Positions 1 through 6,019 are shown, counted from the first letter of the stretch. The stretch: DNA of 7,904 nucleotides from Hyphomicrobiales bacterium (GCA_021775795.1 JAJFHB010000510.1:1-7904); one strand, 5' to 3'. Numbers and translations: made by a program. Notes: generated by a model from the sequence alone, not told the origin.

Positions 1-1
1 G

Positions 2-589
2 CCGTGGGTCCGCGTAGATGCCGATTATCAGTTCGATGGCCCGGGCGGCCGGCAGTCGCTGGCTGATCTGTTTGATGGTCGCAGCCAGCTCATCGTCCAG
101 CACTTTATGTATGGGGCGGATTGGAAAGAGGGTTGTCCCAGCTGTTCCTTCTGGGCTGATGGGTATGACGGTTTCACTGTGCACCTGGCGCATCGCGACG
201 TCACCATGGTGACCGTCTCAAATGCCAGCCAACAACAGATTGAAGCCTACAAGGCGCGTCTGGGATGGCGCTTCAAATGGGTGAGTACGGTTGGGCCGGA
301 GTTTAACCGGGATTTTCAGGTGTCATTTTCGCCTGAGGAGCTGGAAACAGGGTCGGTCTGTTACAACTACGAAATGCGAACATTTCCCTCAACCGAGGCG
401 CCTGGGATCAGTGTCTTCTTCAAGGACGACGAGGGCCAAGTGTTTCACACCTATTCAACCTATGCCCGCGGCCTTGATATGATGAATGCGGCTTATCACT
501 ATCTGGATCTTGCACCGAAAGGCCGTGATGAACAGGCGCTGCCGTACGGCATGGCATGGCTTCGCCGCAATGATCAATACGAGAACTGA
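2..589 (+). CDS. DUF899 family thioredoxin-like protein, 5' end cut by window edge
   Basis: The reading frame is open from base 2 to the TGA at 587-589, giving 195 visible residues; the true start lies upstream. It matches what I know of the DUF899 family (thioredoxin-like fold, no established substrate). An FDGP...SLADLF segment with LFDGRSQL (about residues 23-30) is followed by the family signature around EGCPSC (CPSC at 45-48) and FWADG, then LAHRDV, an AYKARLGWRFKWVS stretch, and the typical C-terminal LPYGMAWLRRNDQY ending. CPSC sits where thioredoxins carry their CxxC pair, so a thiol redox role is plausible but unproven. Family members are usually about 230-260 residues, so roughly 40-60 N-terminal residues are missing. 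An internal ATG at 107 is not the start, because conserved family sequence continues upstream of it. The gene ends nine bases from the stop of the convergent reductase gene, with no visible terminator between. Confidence 0.9.
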   Translation, partial: PWVRVDADYQFDGPGGRQSLADLFDGRSQLIVQHFMYGADWKEGCPSCSFWADGYDGFTVHLAHRDVTMVTVSNASQQQIEAYKARLGWRFKWVSTVGPEFNRDFQVSFSPEELETGSVCYNYEMRTFPSTEAPGISVFFKDDEGQVFHTYSTYARGLDMMNAAYHYLDLAPKGRDEQALPYGMAWLRRNDQYEN

Positions 590-598
590 TCAGGCATT

Positions 599-1423
599 TC
601 AGTCCCAGGTGGGAGAGAAATCATAATCACACAGCCTTTGCTGGCGCTCTGACAGGGCACTGAGAGAGGCCATATCGGCTGGCTCGAGTTCAAAATCGAA
701 GATTTGCAGGTTTTCGACAATACGCTCGGGGTTCTGCGATCTTGGTATTGCTGCGACCCCGTCTTGTTGAACGTGCCAGCGCAATACGATCTGTGCCGGT
801 GTGCGTCCGTGTTTTTTGCACAATGTTTTGACTTGTTCTGACGCGAACAGCGGGCCGCCACGATAGAGCGGGCAATAAGACACCAGCGCCATTCCGTGCT
901 TGCGGCATGCATCCAACACCAAATCTTGGTTGAGGAAAGGATGATACTCGACCTGATTGCAGGCAAGCGGGTGCTCGGAGAGGGATGTTGCTTCTTCGAT
1001 GTGTCCAAGAGTGAAGTTGGAAACCCCGATGTGGCGGGCAAGACCCTTGTTCCGGGTGTCGTTCAGGGCCTTGATGCTGTCACCGAGAGGTATGGTCTTC
1101 GAGGGCCAGTGAATGAGGGCCAGGTCGACGTAATCGGTACCCAGCCGGCCAAGGCTTGCTTCGAGTGAGGCCTGCAGGTCACCGTCGGCGATGTCGGGAT
1201 ACCAGATCTTTGTCGTCAGGAAGATATCTTTGCGTGAAACGCCTGCGGCACGAATACCGCGACCGACGGCTTCTTCATTGTCATACATGGCGGCCGTGTC
1301 GATGTGGCGATAGCCGTTATCGAGAGCATGCGCCACGAGACGCTCGGCGTCATCGCCAACGAGAGTCCAGGTGCCAAAACCAAGGGCCGGAATATCGGCG
1401 CCGTTCGCAGTTACTGTATGCAT
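599..1423 (-). CDS. Aldo/keto reductase, DkgB-like (2,5-diketo-gluconate reductase family)
   Basis: This is a complete 274-residue soluble NAD(P)H-dependent carbonyl reductase of the aldo/keto reductase superfamily, close to the usual 270-280 residues. The full catalytic tetrad is present: Asp42 and Tyr47 in DTAAMY, Lys72 in LTTKIW, and His105 in LIHWP. GVSNF (133-137) and NQVEYHP (156-162) line the barrel, and IPRSQNPERI (226-235) is the cofactor phosphate-binding loop, with Arg where many relatives have Lys. Overall pattern and the C-terminal SPTWD resemble E. coli DkgB, which reduces 2,5-diketogluconate, methylglyoxal and other aldehydes; the substrate here cannot be read from sequence. 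The ATG at 1423 starts the family-typical N-terminus, though its ribosome-binding site is weak. It is transcribed divergently from the decarboxylase gene and shares its control region, so it may reduce the aldehyde that enzyme makes (inference). Confidence 0.93.
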   Translation of the reverse strand: MHTVTANGADIPALGFGTWTLVGDDAERLVAHALDNGYRHIDTAAMYDNEEAVGRGIRAAGVSRKDIFLTTKIWYPDIADGDLQASLEASLGRLGTDYVDLALIHWPSKTIPLGDSIKALNDTRNKGLARHIGVSNFTLGHIEEATSLSEHPLACNQVEYHPFLNQDLVLDACRKHGMALVSYCPLYRGGPLFASEQVKTLCKKHGRTPAQIVLRWHVQQDGVAAIPRSQNPERIVENLQIFDFELEPADMASLSALSERQQRLCDYDFSPTWD

Positions 1424-1447
1424 GGGATGAGCCTGTTTCAGGGGGCT

Positions 1448-1462
1448 TTTGATCTATTCAAA
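1448..1462. promoter_or_regulatory. AT-rich inverted repeat TTTGA-N5-TCAAA
   Basis: TTTGA (1448-1452) and TCAAA (1458-1462) form a perfect five-base inverted repeat with a five-base spacer, next to the predicted -10 box and start point of the reductase promoter. It is near the FNR/Crp-type TTGAT-N4-ATCAA pattern but the spacing is one base short, so I do not assign a regulator. It may be a repressor site or chance. Confidence 0.2.
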
Positions 1463-1489
1463 TATGGGATTGCTTCAGACACTGTACAA
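1461..1489 (-). promoter_or_regulatory. Candidate promoter of the aldo/keto reductase gene
   Basis: On the minus strand TTGTAC (1489-1484) and CATATT (1466-1461) are separated by exactly 17 bases, a sigma-70-like arrangement with a partial match (3/6 and 4/6). Transcription would start near 1454, about 30 bases before the ATG at 1423. Prediction from pattern only. Confidence 0.35.
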
Positions 1490-1494
1490 GATAC

Positions 1495-1523
1495 TTGGAA
1501 GCGCTGGCGCTTCTCGCTATAGA
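1495..1523 (+). promoter_or_regulatory. Candidate sigma-70-like promoter of the decarboxylase gene
   Basis: TTGGAA (1495-1500) and TATAGA (1518-1523) are separated by exactly 17 bases, each matching the consensus at 4 of 6 positions. Transcription would begin near 1530, upstream of both candidate start codons (1556 and 1613). The spacer contains the palindrome at 1498-1513. Confidence 0.45.
1498..1513. promoter_or_regulatory. Candidate operator palindrome GAAGCGC-TG-GCGCTTC
   Basis: A perfect seven-base inverted repeat with a two-base centre lies between the two divergent genes. It overlaps the -35 element and fills most of the -35/-10 spacer of the plus-strand promoter, and lies just upstream of the minus-strand -35 box. 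A protein bound here could control both genes. As RNA the two-base loop would be too tight for a terminator and no T-tract follows, so a DNA-binding site is the better reading. The regulator is not in the window and is unknown. Confidence 0.4.
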
Positions 1524-1612
1524 GCATCGGTGCGGCAACCGGCCTGTTCCCTAACATGGATCAGGTTGGGCTGCGAATTTTGTTGAAACTCGAAACCAGC
1601 AGCGGCTGGATC

Positions 1613-3229
1613 ATGGGTGGTGATGTGACTGGAACCATAGGCACGAATGTAGGCGGGGCACTTGTTTCATTGCTGAAGGAGTATGGCGTTGATACCATTT
1701 TCGGCATTCCGGGGGTTCATAACAATGAACTTTACCGGGGACTCTTGAACTCCGGCATGCGCCACATTCTTCCAAGGCACGAACAAGGTGCGGGATTTAT
1801 GGCCGATGGCTATGCCCGCGCCACGGGACGTCCGGGCGTTTGCTTTACCATCACTGGACCCGGGCTGACGAACATCATGACGCCGATGGGCCAGGCCTAT
1901 TCAGATTCCATACCCATGATGGTTTTTTCAAGCGCGCTTGATGTTGCAGATCAGGGGCAGGGGCATGGCCGCCTGCACGAGATAACCAATCAATGTGCAG
2001 CAGCGGCAACAGTGTCCGGCTTTGCACAAACCGCAACAGCTGCCCATGATGTGCCCGAACTTGTTGCCCGCGCCTGGGCTTCGTTTTCGAGCGGCCGGCC
2101 CCGGCCGGCCTATGTGGAATTGCCGATAGATGTATTGGCCACTCCGGTGGAACCAAACTGGAAAGCGGTTACCCAGAACCAGGTACCCCATCCATCACCT
2201 GATGCGATTTCTGCGGCCGCGGCCTGCCTGAAGCAGGCAAAGCGCCCGGTGATCATTGTTGGCGGCGGAGCGGTGAGCGCCACTGGCGCGTTGACGTCAC
2301 TTGCCGAGCGCCTGAATGCAGTTGTCATCCCCACGGTTTCTGGCAAAGGTGTCGTTCCCGCAAGCCATCCGCTCTGTGCTGAGCCAACGCTCAGCCGCGG
2401 CAGCACCAAGAAATTTGTCTGTGCCGCTGACGCGGTACTGGCGATTGGAACTGAACTTGCGGAAACGGATTTCTGGATTGACGAGCGCCTGCGCCTTGCA
2501 GGCACGCTTGTTCGTGTCGACATTGATGCCGACAGGCTTTCTGACCGCCACGGCGGCGATATCAAGGTACTTTCAGACGCAGGTATTGCTGCCGACGCAT
2601 TGCTTGAAGCGCTGGGCGCCGGGAACGGCGCAGGCGAGTTCACGAAGGCGGATGCCGAGGCAATAGATGCCGAGGCGGTTTCTCAATATTCACACGAAGA
2701 GAAGGGCCTGCACAAAGTTCTGGGTGCTCTTCGTGCGGCACTCCCCGCCAACACGCGACTTGCAACGGATATGACCAAGATTGCTTATGCCGGCAATGAA
2801 ATGTTTCCGGTTGATGCGCCCGGACATTGGATGCATCCCAGTGGCTACGGAACGCTTGGCTATGCACTTCCCGCCGCAATCGGTGCAAAGTTTGGTGTGC
2901 CCGACGCACCGGTTGTCGCCCTGCTTGGTGATTATGGCTTTCAATACACCCTCAATGAGCTTGCTGTTGCCACGGAAGCGAAACTCGATCTGATCGTGGT
3001 GATGTGGAACAATCAGGGTCTGCAGGCGATCATGGACGATATGGACCGCAAGGAAATCGGCCACATTGCGACCAATCCGGTTAATCCGGATTTCGGAAAG
3101 CTGGCAGATGCCTATGGCTTTGCATACCGGCCGGTTGATACTCTGGAGGGAATTGGCGCAGCCGTTGCTGCCGCGCTCGCCGAGGGCGGACCCCAGTTCA
3201 TCGAGCTTGACGGCACCAAACTGCTCTAA
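1613..3229 (+). CDS. Thiamine-diphosphate 2-oxoacid decarboxylase, AruI-like (5-guanidino-2-oxopentanoate decarboxylase type)
   Basis: This is a 538-residue ThDP enzyme of the acetolactate synthase/decarboxylase superfamily. Domains in order: N-terminal pyrimidine-binding domain (about 1-165) with FGIPGVH, LYRGL and RHEQGAGFMADGYAR carrying the cofactor-activating Glu57; central domain (about 180-320); C-terminal diphosphate-binding domain with GDY (439-441) and NN (466-467), the metal/diphosphate motif with normal spacing. FGIPGVHNNELYRG and the GDYGFQ form recall AruI, which decarboxylates 2-ketoarginine to 4-guanidinobutyraldehyde in the arginine transaminase pathway. No arginine:pyruvate aminotransferase (aruH) is in the window, so another 2-oxoacid is possible. 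Start choice: the frame is open to an ATG at 1556, but the 19 extra residues look unlike the family and lack a ribosome-binding site. ATG 1613 (or GTG 1625) fits better; 1556 remains possible. It ends 15 bases from a convergent gene. Confidence 0.85.
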   Translation: MGGDVTGTIGTNVGGALVSLLKEYGVDTIFGIPGVHNNELYRGLLNSGMRHILPRHEQGAGFMADGYARATGRPGVCFTITGPGLTNIMTPMGQAYSDSIPMMVFSSALDVADQGQGHGRLHEITNQCAAAATVSGFAQTATAAHDVPELVARAWASFSSGRPRPAYVELPIDVLATPVEPNWKAVTQNQVPHPSPDAISAAAACLKQAKRPVIIVGGGAVSATGALTSLAERLNAVVIPTVSGKGVVPASHPLCAEPTLSRGSTKKFVCAADAVLAIGTELAETDFWIDERLRLAGTLVRVDIDADRLSDRHGGDIKVLSDAGIAADALLEALGAGNGAGEFTKADAEAIDAEAVSQYSHEEKGLHKVLGALRAALPANTRLATDMTKIAYAGNEMFPVDAPGHWMHPSGYGTLGYALPAAIGAKFGVPDAPVVALLGDYGFQYTLNELAVATEAKLDLIVVMWNNQGLQAIMDDMDRKEIGHIATNPVNPDFGKLADAYGFAYRPVDTLEGIGAAVAAALAEGGPQFIELDGTKLL

Positions 3230-3244
3230 CCATTTGCTGCTGTG

Positions 3245-3730
3245 TTAGCTGCTCTGGTCTTGCGCGACGCGAATTGCGCTGATCACGTTGTGGCCTTGTG
3301 CAAACAGGGCTGTGAGCGGATGGCTATCCGATTCAAGCTCCTTGTTTGTAGCGCCGGCGCTCACAATGCCGCCACGGGTGACGAGATAGAAGACCGTCGC
3401 TCCCAATTCTGGCAAGGGGCAACTTGGTGGAGCGGTGAATTGTTCGATCGTCTGCGACGCCTGTATGAACAGCGTCGCCGCCTGATCACGAACGCCATCG
3501 TGATGGCCAGAACCGATCATGCCTCCGCCGTTGCTGAAGTAGAGACTGGCAGATCCATCCGCAACCGTGACGAGACTGGCAACGGCACTCTCGTAACCCG
3601 TCTCCATCACCACGGCGAGAATGGGAAAGGCAGAGCTTTCCGTCAGCCCGAGTTGTTCTGCCGTGAGAGACAGCACCATGTTTCTCAACTGAGTAAAGCT
3701 GTCAGCAACTTTGTAGGTCGATTGGGTCAT
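3245..3730 (-). CDS. Conserved-looking protein of unknown function downstream of a GST
   Basis: I cannot assign this 161-residue protein to a family with confidence. No signal peptide, long hydrophobic helix or metal motif is visible. After an N-terminal helix (about 5-28) come alternating hydrophobic strands: PILAVVMETG (36-45), VASLVTVADGSASLYFS (50-66), a glycine-rich GGGMIGSGHHD turn (68-78), an amphipathic helix with VRDQAATLF (80-88), then ATVFYLVTRGGIVSAGA (111-127) and HPLTALFAQGHNVISAIR (137-154). This alternation weakly recalls small Roadblock/longin-like alpha-beta folds, which is inference only. ATG 3730 has a modest GAG about ten bases upstream. An in-frame GTG at 3745 overlaps the preceding GST stop and would add five residues. 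The 11-base spacing, or overlap, implies co-transcription and perhaps translational coupling with the GST. The opposite strand is also open here but encodes an arginine-rich, non-globular-looking sequence. Confidence 0.75.
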   Translation of the reverse strand: MTQSTYKVADSFTQLRNMVLSLTAEQLGLTESSAFPILAVVMETGYESAVASLVTVADGSASLYFSNGGGMIGSGHHDGVRDQAATLFIQASQTIEQFTAPPSCPLPELGATVFYLVTRGGIVSAGATNKELESDSHPLTALFAQGHNVISAIRVAQDQSS

Positions 3731-3741
3731 TGGTTTTGATC

Positions 3742-4416
3742 TCACTCAGCAGCTTGGCGCCAGTGTGGCGGATAAGCATCGTCATGGCCAGGTATCGCCT
3801 GCATGCGGCTTATCCAGGCAAAAATGTTCCCAAAATACTCTTCGTAGGGCGCGATCTTCAGCTCCAGGAACTGCGCATCCTCGCGGCAGCAGGCCCGTTC
3901 CAGAGCACATAGAACCGGGTAGGCGCTAATGTCAGCTGCAGATAGCATATTTCCTGCAAAATGAGTCTGTTGACGGAGTTTGTCGTCAAGCAACATTAAT
4001 TTGCTTCGCAGGTCTTCGGCTGCAGGTTTTATTTCATCTGCCTGCTCTGCACCCTTGCCTCTGAAAAGCGGGCGGGATATCGCGCGTACGGACTCCGAGT
4101 AGGCGGCATCAAAGCTGAAGTGTTCCTGCCACACGGCGACTGTTTCTTCAGGTGTCGTACCAAACAGGGGGGGCTCGGGGAAATTCACATCCAGATAGTT
4201 GAGGATCGGAATTGAGTCCACGATAGTGACACCATGGCCAACCAGCACCGGAACGGTGCCCTTGGGATTTATTGCCAGAAATTCCGGGCTTTTTTGCTCC
4301 TGCTTGGAGTTGTCGAGGCGTTTGGGCGTGTAATCGACCCCTTTCACTGCCATCGCAAGCATGGCCCGCCAGCATGGTGGACTGCCGCTGATAAAGTAAA
4401 GGTCGTAGGCGCTCAT
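3742..4416 (-). CDS. Glutathione S-transferase family protein
   Basis: This 224-residue protein has the standard cytosolic GST length and plan. The N-terminal thioredoxin-like domain (about 1-82) begins with LYFISGSPPCWRAMLA, in which Ser12 is the likely glutathione-activating residue and Cys15 an alternative. NPKGTVPVL (50-58) supplies the cis-proline at 56, and DSIPILNYL (67-75) is the glutathione gamma-glutamyl-binding segment, with Asp67-Ser68 in place of the common Glu-Ser. The helical C-terminal domain (about 90-215) contains SAADISAYP (159-167), the N-capping box and hydrophobic staple typical of GSTs. The class and substrate are not determinable. ATG 4416 is preceded by GGAG at good spacing. 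The unknown protein at 3245-3730 follows within 11 bases, probably as a two-gene operon. Promoter elements upstream are not clear. Confidence 0.92.
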   Translation of the reverse strand: MSAYDLYFISGSPPCWRAMLAMAVKGVDYTPKRLDNSKQEQKSPEFLAINPKGTVPVLVGHGVTIVDSIPILNYLDVNFPEPPLFGTTPEETVAVWQEHFSFDAAYSESVRAISRPLFRGKGAEQADEIKPAAEDLRSKLMLLDDKLRQQTHFAGNMLSAADISAYPVLCALERACCREDAQFLELKIAPYEEYFGNIFAWISRMQAIPGHDDAYPPHWRQAAE

Positions 4417-4710
4417 GGGGTGCTCCGGCTTTGTGAAAGTGATATCTGCAATCTTTTAAGACAGCAAATGGCCCTTGCTCTTGTCAGTGGATTGACGATC
4501 GCCAAAAGGAGCAATGGCTGCCTCTGATCTTTTGCTTTTGCCGGAAGACGTGATGTTCATGCGTGGCTGGTGCATACGACGTCACCGACGAGGCGATTGA
4601 CAATGCGGTCACTGACCCGATGCACTTTCGTTGAGCCCGTCGGTGAATGCAAGCAGGATTGCCCACTTCTCTGATGATTGTGGTTTGCTCGCCGGCGCAC
4701 CTCCAACGCT
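4417..4710. other. Gap without an intact gene; upstream region of the GST gene and 3' flank of the cytochrome b gene
   Basis: These 294 bases contain no convincing complete gene. The part next to the GST should hold its promoter, but I see only weak -35/-10 pairs. A plus-strand frame at 4566-4634 has strikingly gene-like codons and may be a remnant, annotated separately. A 28-codon plus-strand frame at 4514-4600 begins with ATG, but its AGGAG is only two bases from the start, too close for normal use. A nine-base inverted repeat, TCACCGACG (4582-4590) and CGTCGGTGA (4638-4646), could form a long-loop stem. No GC-rich hairpin with a T-run, and so no clear terminator, follows the cytochrome b gene. 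Confidence 0.5.
4566..4634 (+). pseudogene. Possible remnant of a protein-coding sequence
   Basis: In this frame the bases read AGAYDVTDEAIDNAVTDPMH-FR and then TGA, with nearly every codon of the purine-N-pyrimidine or GC-ending type seen in the real genes here. The frame is closed upstream by TGA at 4551, while the frame one base over (from ATG 4514) carries MAASDLLLLPEDVMFMRG, also gene-like. The two could be parts of one short gene broken by a single-base frameshift near 4560. I recognise no family and short open stretches occur by chance, so this is tentative. Confidence 0.18.
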
Positions 4711-5328
4711 TCAGGAAGTCTCATTGTCCGTTGTTGTCCGGACCTGCTTTTTGCCGGTTAGCATGGGACCAACGAGGTTCTCCCGCTTCCAGATCAGGTA
4801 GAAAAGGATCATGAAGACATGCAGGCCGATAACCGCCAGCAGTATCTTCGCATTCACGTTGTGAATGTAGGTGAGTTCAAGGCGCATGTCGCTGCTGACC
4901 CATTTGTTGAGCGGGCCATCACTGATGTAGTCCTTGTCGCTTGCAAAAAGGCCGGTGCTAACCTGGACTGCCAACAAGAGCAGCATGGCAAACACCGACC
5001 AGCCGCCCATGGGATTGTGCCCGGGCCAGTGACTGGGTTTGCGTGAGAAGAGGCTCAGAGCATATTTCAGCGTGGTTTTGGGGCCATACAGAAACGAGAC
5101 GAAGTTGTTCGGCGGAGCGCCGAATATGCCGCGCAGCATGCGCAGGACAACAAGTGTGCCGATGGCATAGCCGCAATAAAAGTGCCAGGTTTTGACCGGG
5201 GGTCCGAATTCACCCAGCAACCAGCCGGTAATGACCAAGGCTGCGAGCAACCAATGAAACACACGGGTTGGGATGTCCCAAACAGGCTTTAGCGCCGGAG
5301 GCTCACCGGCAGTCGGATTATCAATCAT
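4711..5328 (-). CDS. Cytochrome b561-type membrane protein (cytochrome b/b6 domain)
   Basis: This 205-residue inner-membrane di-heme b-type cytochrome begins with VWDIPTRVFHW, the family hallmark. Four hydrophobic helices are visible at about 23-41, 50-68, 109-130 and 157-179. The expected bis-histidine heme ligands are His25 (RVFHW) and His49 (WHFYCG) on helices 1-2, and His156 (YIHN) and His170 (GLHVF) on helices 3-4. Proteins of this family pass electrons between the quinone pool and periplasmic partners. It sits 69 bases downstream of the cytochrome c' gene on the same strand, a gene pair known from several proteobacteria, so the c-type protein is its likely partner. The ATG at 5328 has only a modest GGGG upstream. 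A strong hairpin in the spacer (5359-5380) may reduce or adjust its expression relative to the first gene. Confidence 0.92.
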   Translation of the reverse strand: MIDNPTAGEPPALKPVWDIPTRVFHWLLAALVITGWLLGEFGPPVKTWHFYCGYAIGTLVVLRMLRGIFGAPPNNFVSFLYGPKTTLKYALSLFSRKPSHWPGHNPMGGWSVFAMLLLLAVQVSTGLFASDKDYISDGPLNKWVSSDMRLELTYIHNVNAKILLAVIGLHVFMILFYLIWKRENLVGPMLTGKKQVRTTTDNETS

Positions 5329-5358
5329 CAGTGCCCCAGCGAAGAGGAAAGCGTAGAC

Positions 5359-5380
5359 GCCGGCTGCCGGGGCAGCCGGC
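5359..5380 (-). promoter_or_regulatory. Strong GC-rich hairpin between the cytochrome c' and cytochrome b genes
   Basis: GCCGGCTGCC (5359-5368) and GGCAGCCGGC (5371-5380) are a perfect ten-base inverted repeat around a two-base centre. In RNA this gives a nine-pair, almost all G-C stem with a four-base loop. It lies 17 bases after the cytochrome c' stop and 30 bases before the cytochrome b start. On the transcribed strand no T-run follows, so it looks more like a 3'-stabilising or partial-termination element within an operon than a full terminator. On the plus strand it is followed by TTGTTGT, but no plus-strand gene ends there. Confidence 0.6.
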
Positions 5381-5397
5381 TTGTTGTCAGAGCCAGT

Positions 5398-5895
5398 CTA
5401 CTCGAATTTCTCCGCACGGAAATCATCATGGCAGGCGCCACAAGACTTTCCTGCATCAAACACGGCGGCTGCAAGTTCTGGCTGACCGTTGCTCGCAACT
5501 TCTGCGACCTGAGCCATAGCGGTCGTGAAGTTGCCATAGGCGGCAAGAAAATCGTCAAGGCGTTCCCAGATGGCAGGCAGGGCGCGGGTGTCACCATCAC
5601 GGTCAGGCTTGGCGGTGCCGGCGGGGAACAGTGCGGTCGGGTTATAGCTGGACAGGGCACGAAGGTTATCGGCATGAACCTGTGCTGTCGCCGCGTCATA
5701 CTCCATGTCGCCTTTAGCCATGCTCAAGACCGGCCCGAAATCACGCCAGATCAGCTGCATGTGGGCGCGACGGTGCTCGATCGCCACATCCTCTGGCGCC
5801 TTTTCTTCATCAGTCAGGGCTAGTGTCGGTATCAGGACGATAGCCAACCCCAGGGCCAGTACACATAGTGGTCGAAACTTTTGCATCGCGTTCAT
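5398..5895 (-). CDS. Cytochrome c' (periplasmic, class II c-type cytochrome)
   Basis: This 165-residue precursor has a Sec signal peptide: MNAMQKFR followed by a hydrophobic core (about 9-26) and a likely cleavage site near residue 27. The mature protein is a four-helix bundle with the heme site at the extreme C-terminus, CGACH (Cys152, Cys155, His156) followed by DDFR, exactly where cytochromes c' carry it. EHRRAHMQLIWRDFGP, a KGDMEYD segment, LFPAGT and RALPAIWE are further family landmarks. Cytochromes c' bind nitric oxide at a five-coordinate heme and in several bacteria protect against NO; others shuttle electrons. The start at 5895 is chosen because CGGGAGGGA lies a few bases upstream. 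The frame stays open to 6000, but those 35 codons encode the ribosome-binding site and no signal sequence. It is the first gene of a probable operon with the cytochrome b gene, and divergent from the thioesterase gene. Confidence 0.93.
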   Translation of the reverse strand: MNAMQKFRPLCVLALGLAIVLIPTLALTDEEKAPEDVAIEHRRAHMQLIWRDFGPVLSMAKGDMEYDAATAQVHADNLRALSSYNPTALFPAGTAKPDRDGDTRALPAIWERLDDFLAAYGNFTTAMAQVAEVASNGQPELAAAVFDAGKSCGACHDDFRAEKFE

Positions 5896-6019
5896 TTGTA
5901 TTCCCTCCCGTATCATATTGGAAACAAGCCGCTTTGGATCTTCAGGCGGAATGCTGTTCACCGCAGTGATGCGCTTTATGCGCCAGTAGAGAAAACACAC
6001 GGCCTCTGGAAATCGTCCA

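Noticed and set aside
574..1041. A 155-codon minus-strand open frame overlapping the aldo/keto reductase in another frame
   Set aside because: The reductase frame carries a complete catalytic tetrad; this one is low-complexity and unrelated to any family I know.
1448..1462. FNR or Crp box in the divergent region
   Set aside because: The half-sites are one base too close together compared with TTGAT-N4-ATCAA.
2110..2643. A 177-codon minus-strand open frame inside the decarboxylase gene
   Set aside because: Serine/proline/alanine-rich antisense reading of a clearly recognised ThDP enzyme.
3242..3739. A 165-codon plus-strand open frame opposite the unknown protein gene
   Set aside because: It is arginine-rich with no hydrophobic core pattern, whereas the minus-strand frame has a regular alpha-beta pattern, a GST-linked start and a protein-like composition.
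4514..4600. A 28-codon small protein gene starting at ATG 4514
   Set aside because: The AGGAG upstream is only two bases from the ATG, too close for normal initiation, and no homologue is recognised; kept only as part of the possible remnant.
5359..5380. Rho-independent terminator of the cytochrome c' gene
   Set aside because: The stem is strong but no T-run follows on the transcribed strand, and the cytochrome b gene starts just downstream, so full termination is unlikely.
5428..5989. Plus-strand open frames (5428-5823 and 5705-5989) across the cytochrome c' gene
   Set aside because: Antisense to a gene with a signal peptide, a CxxCH heme site and a good ribosome-binding site.
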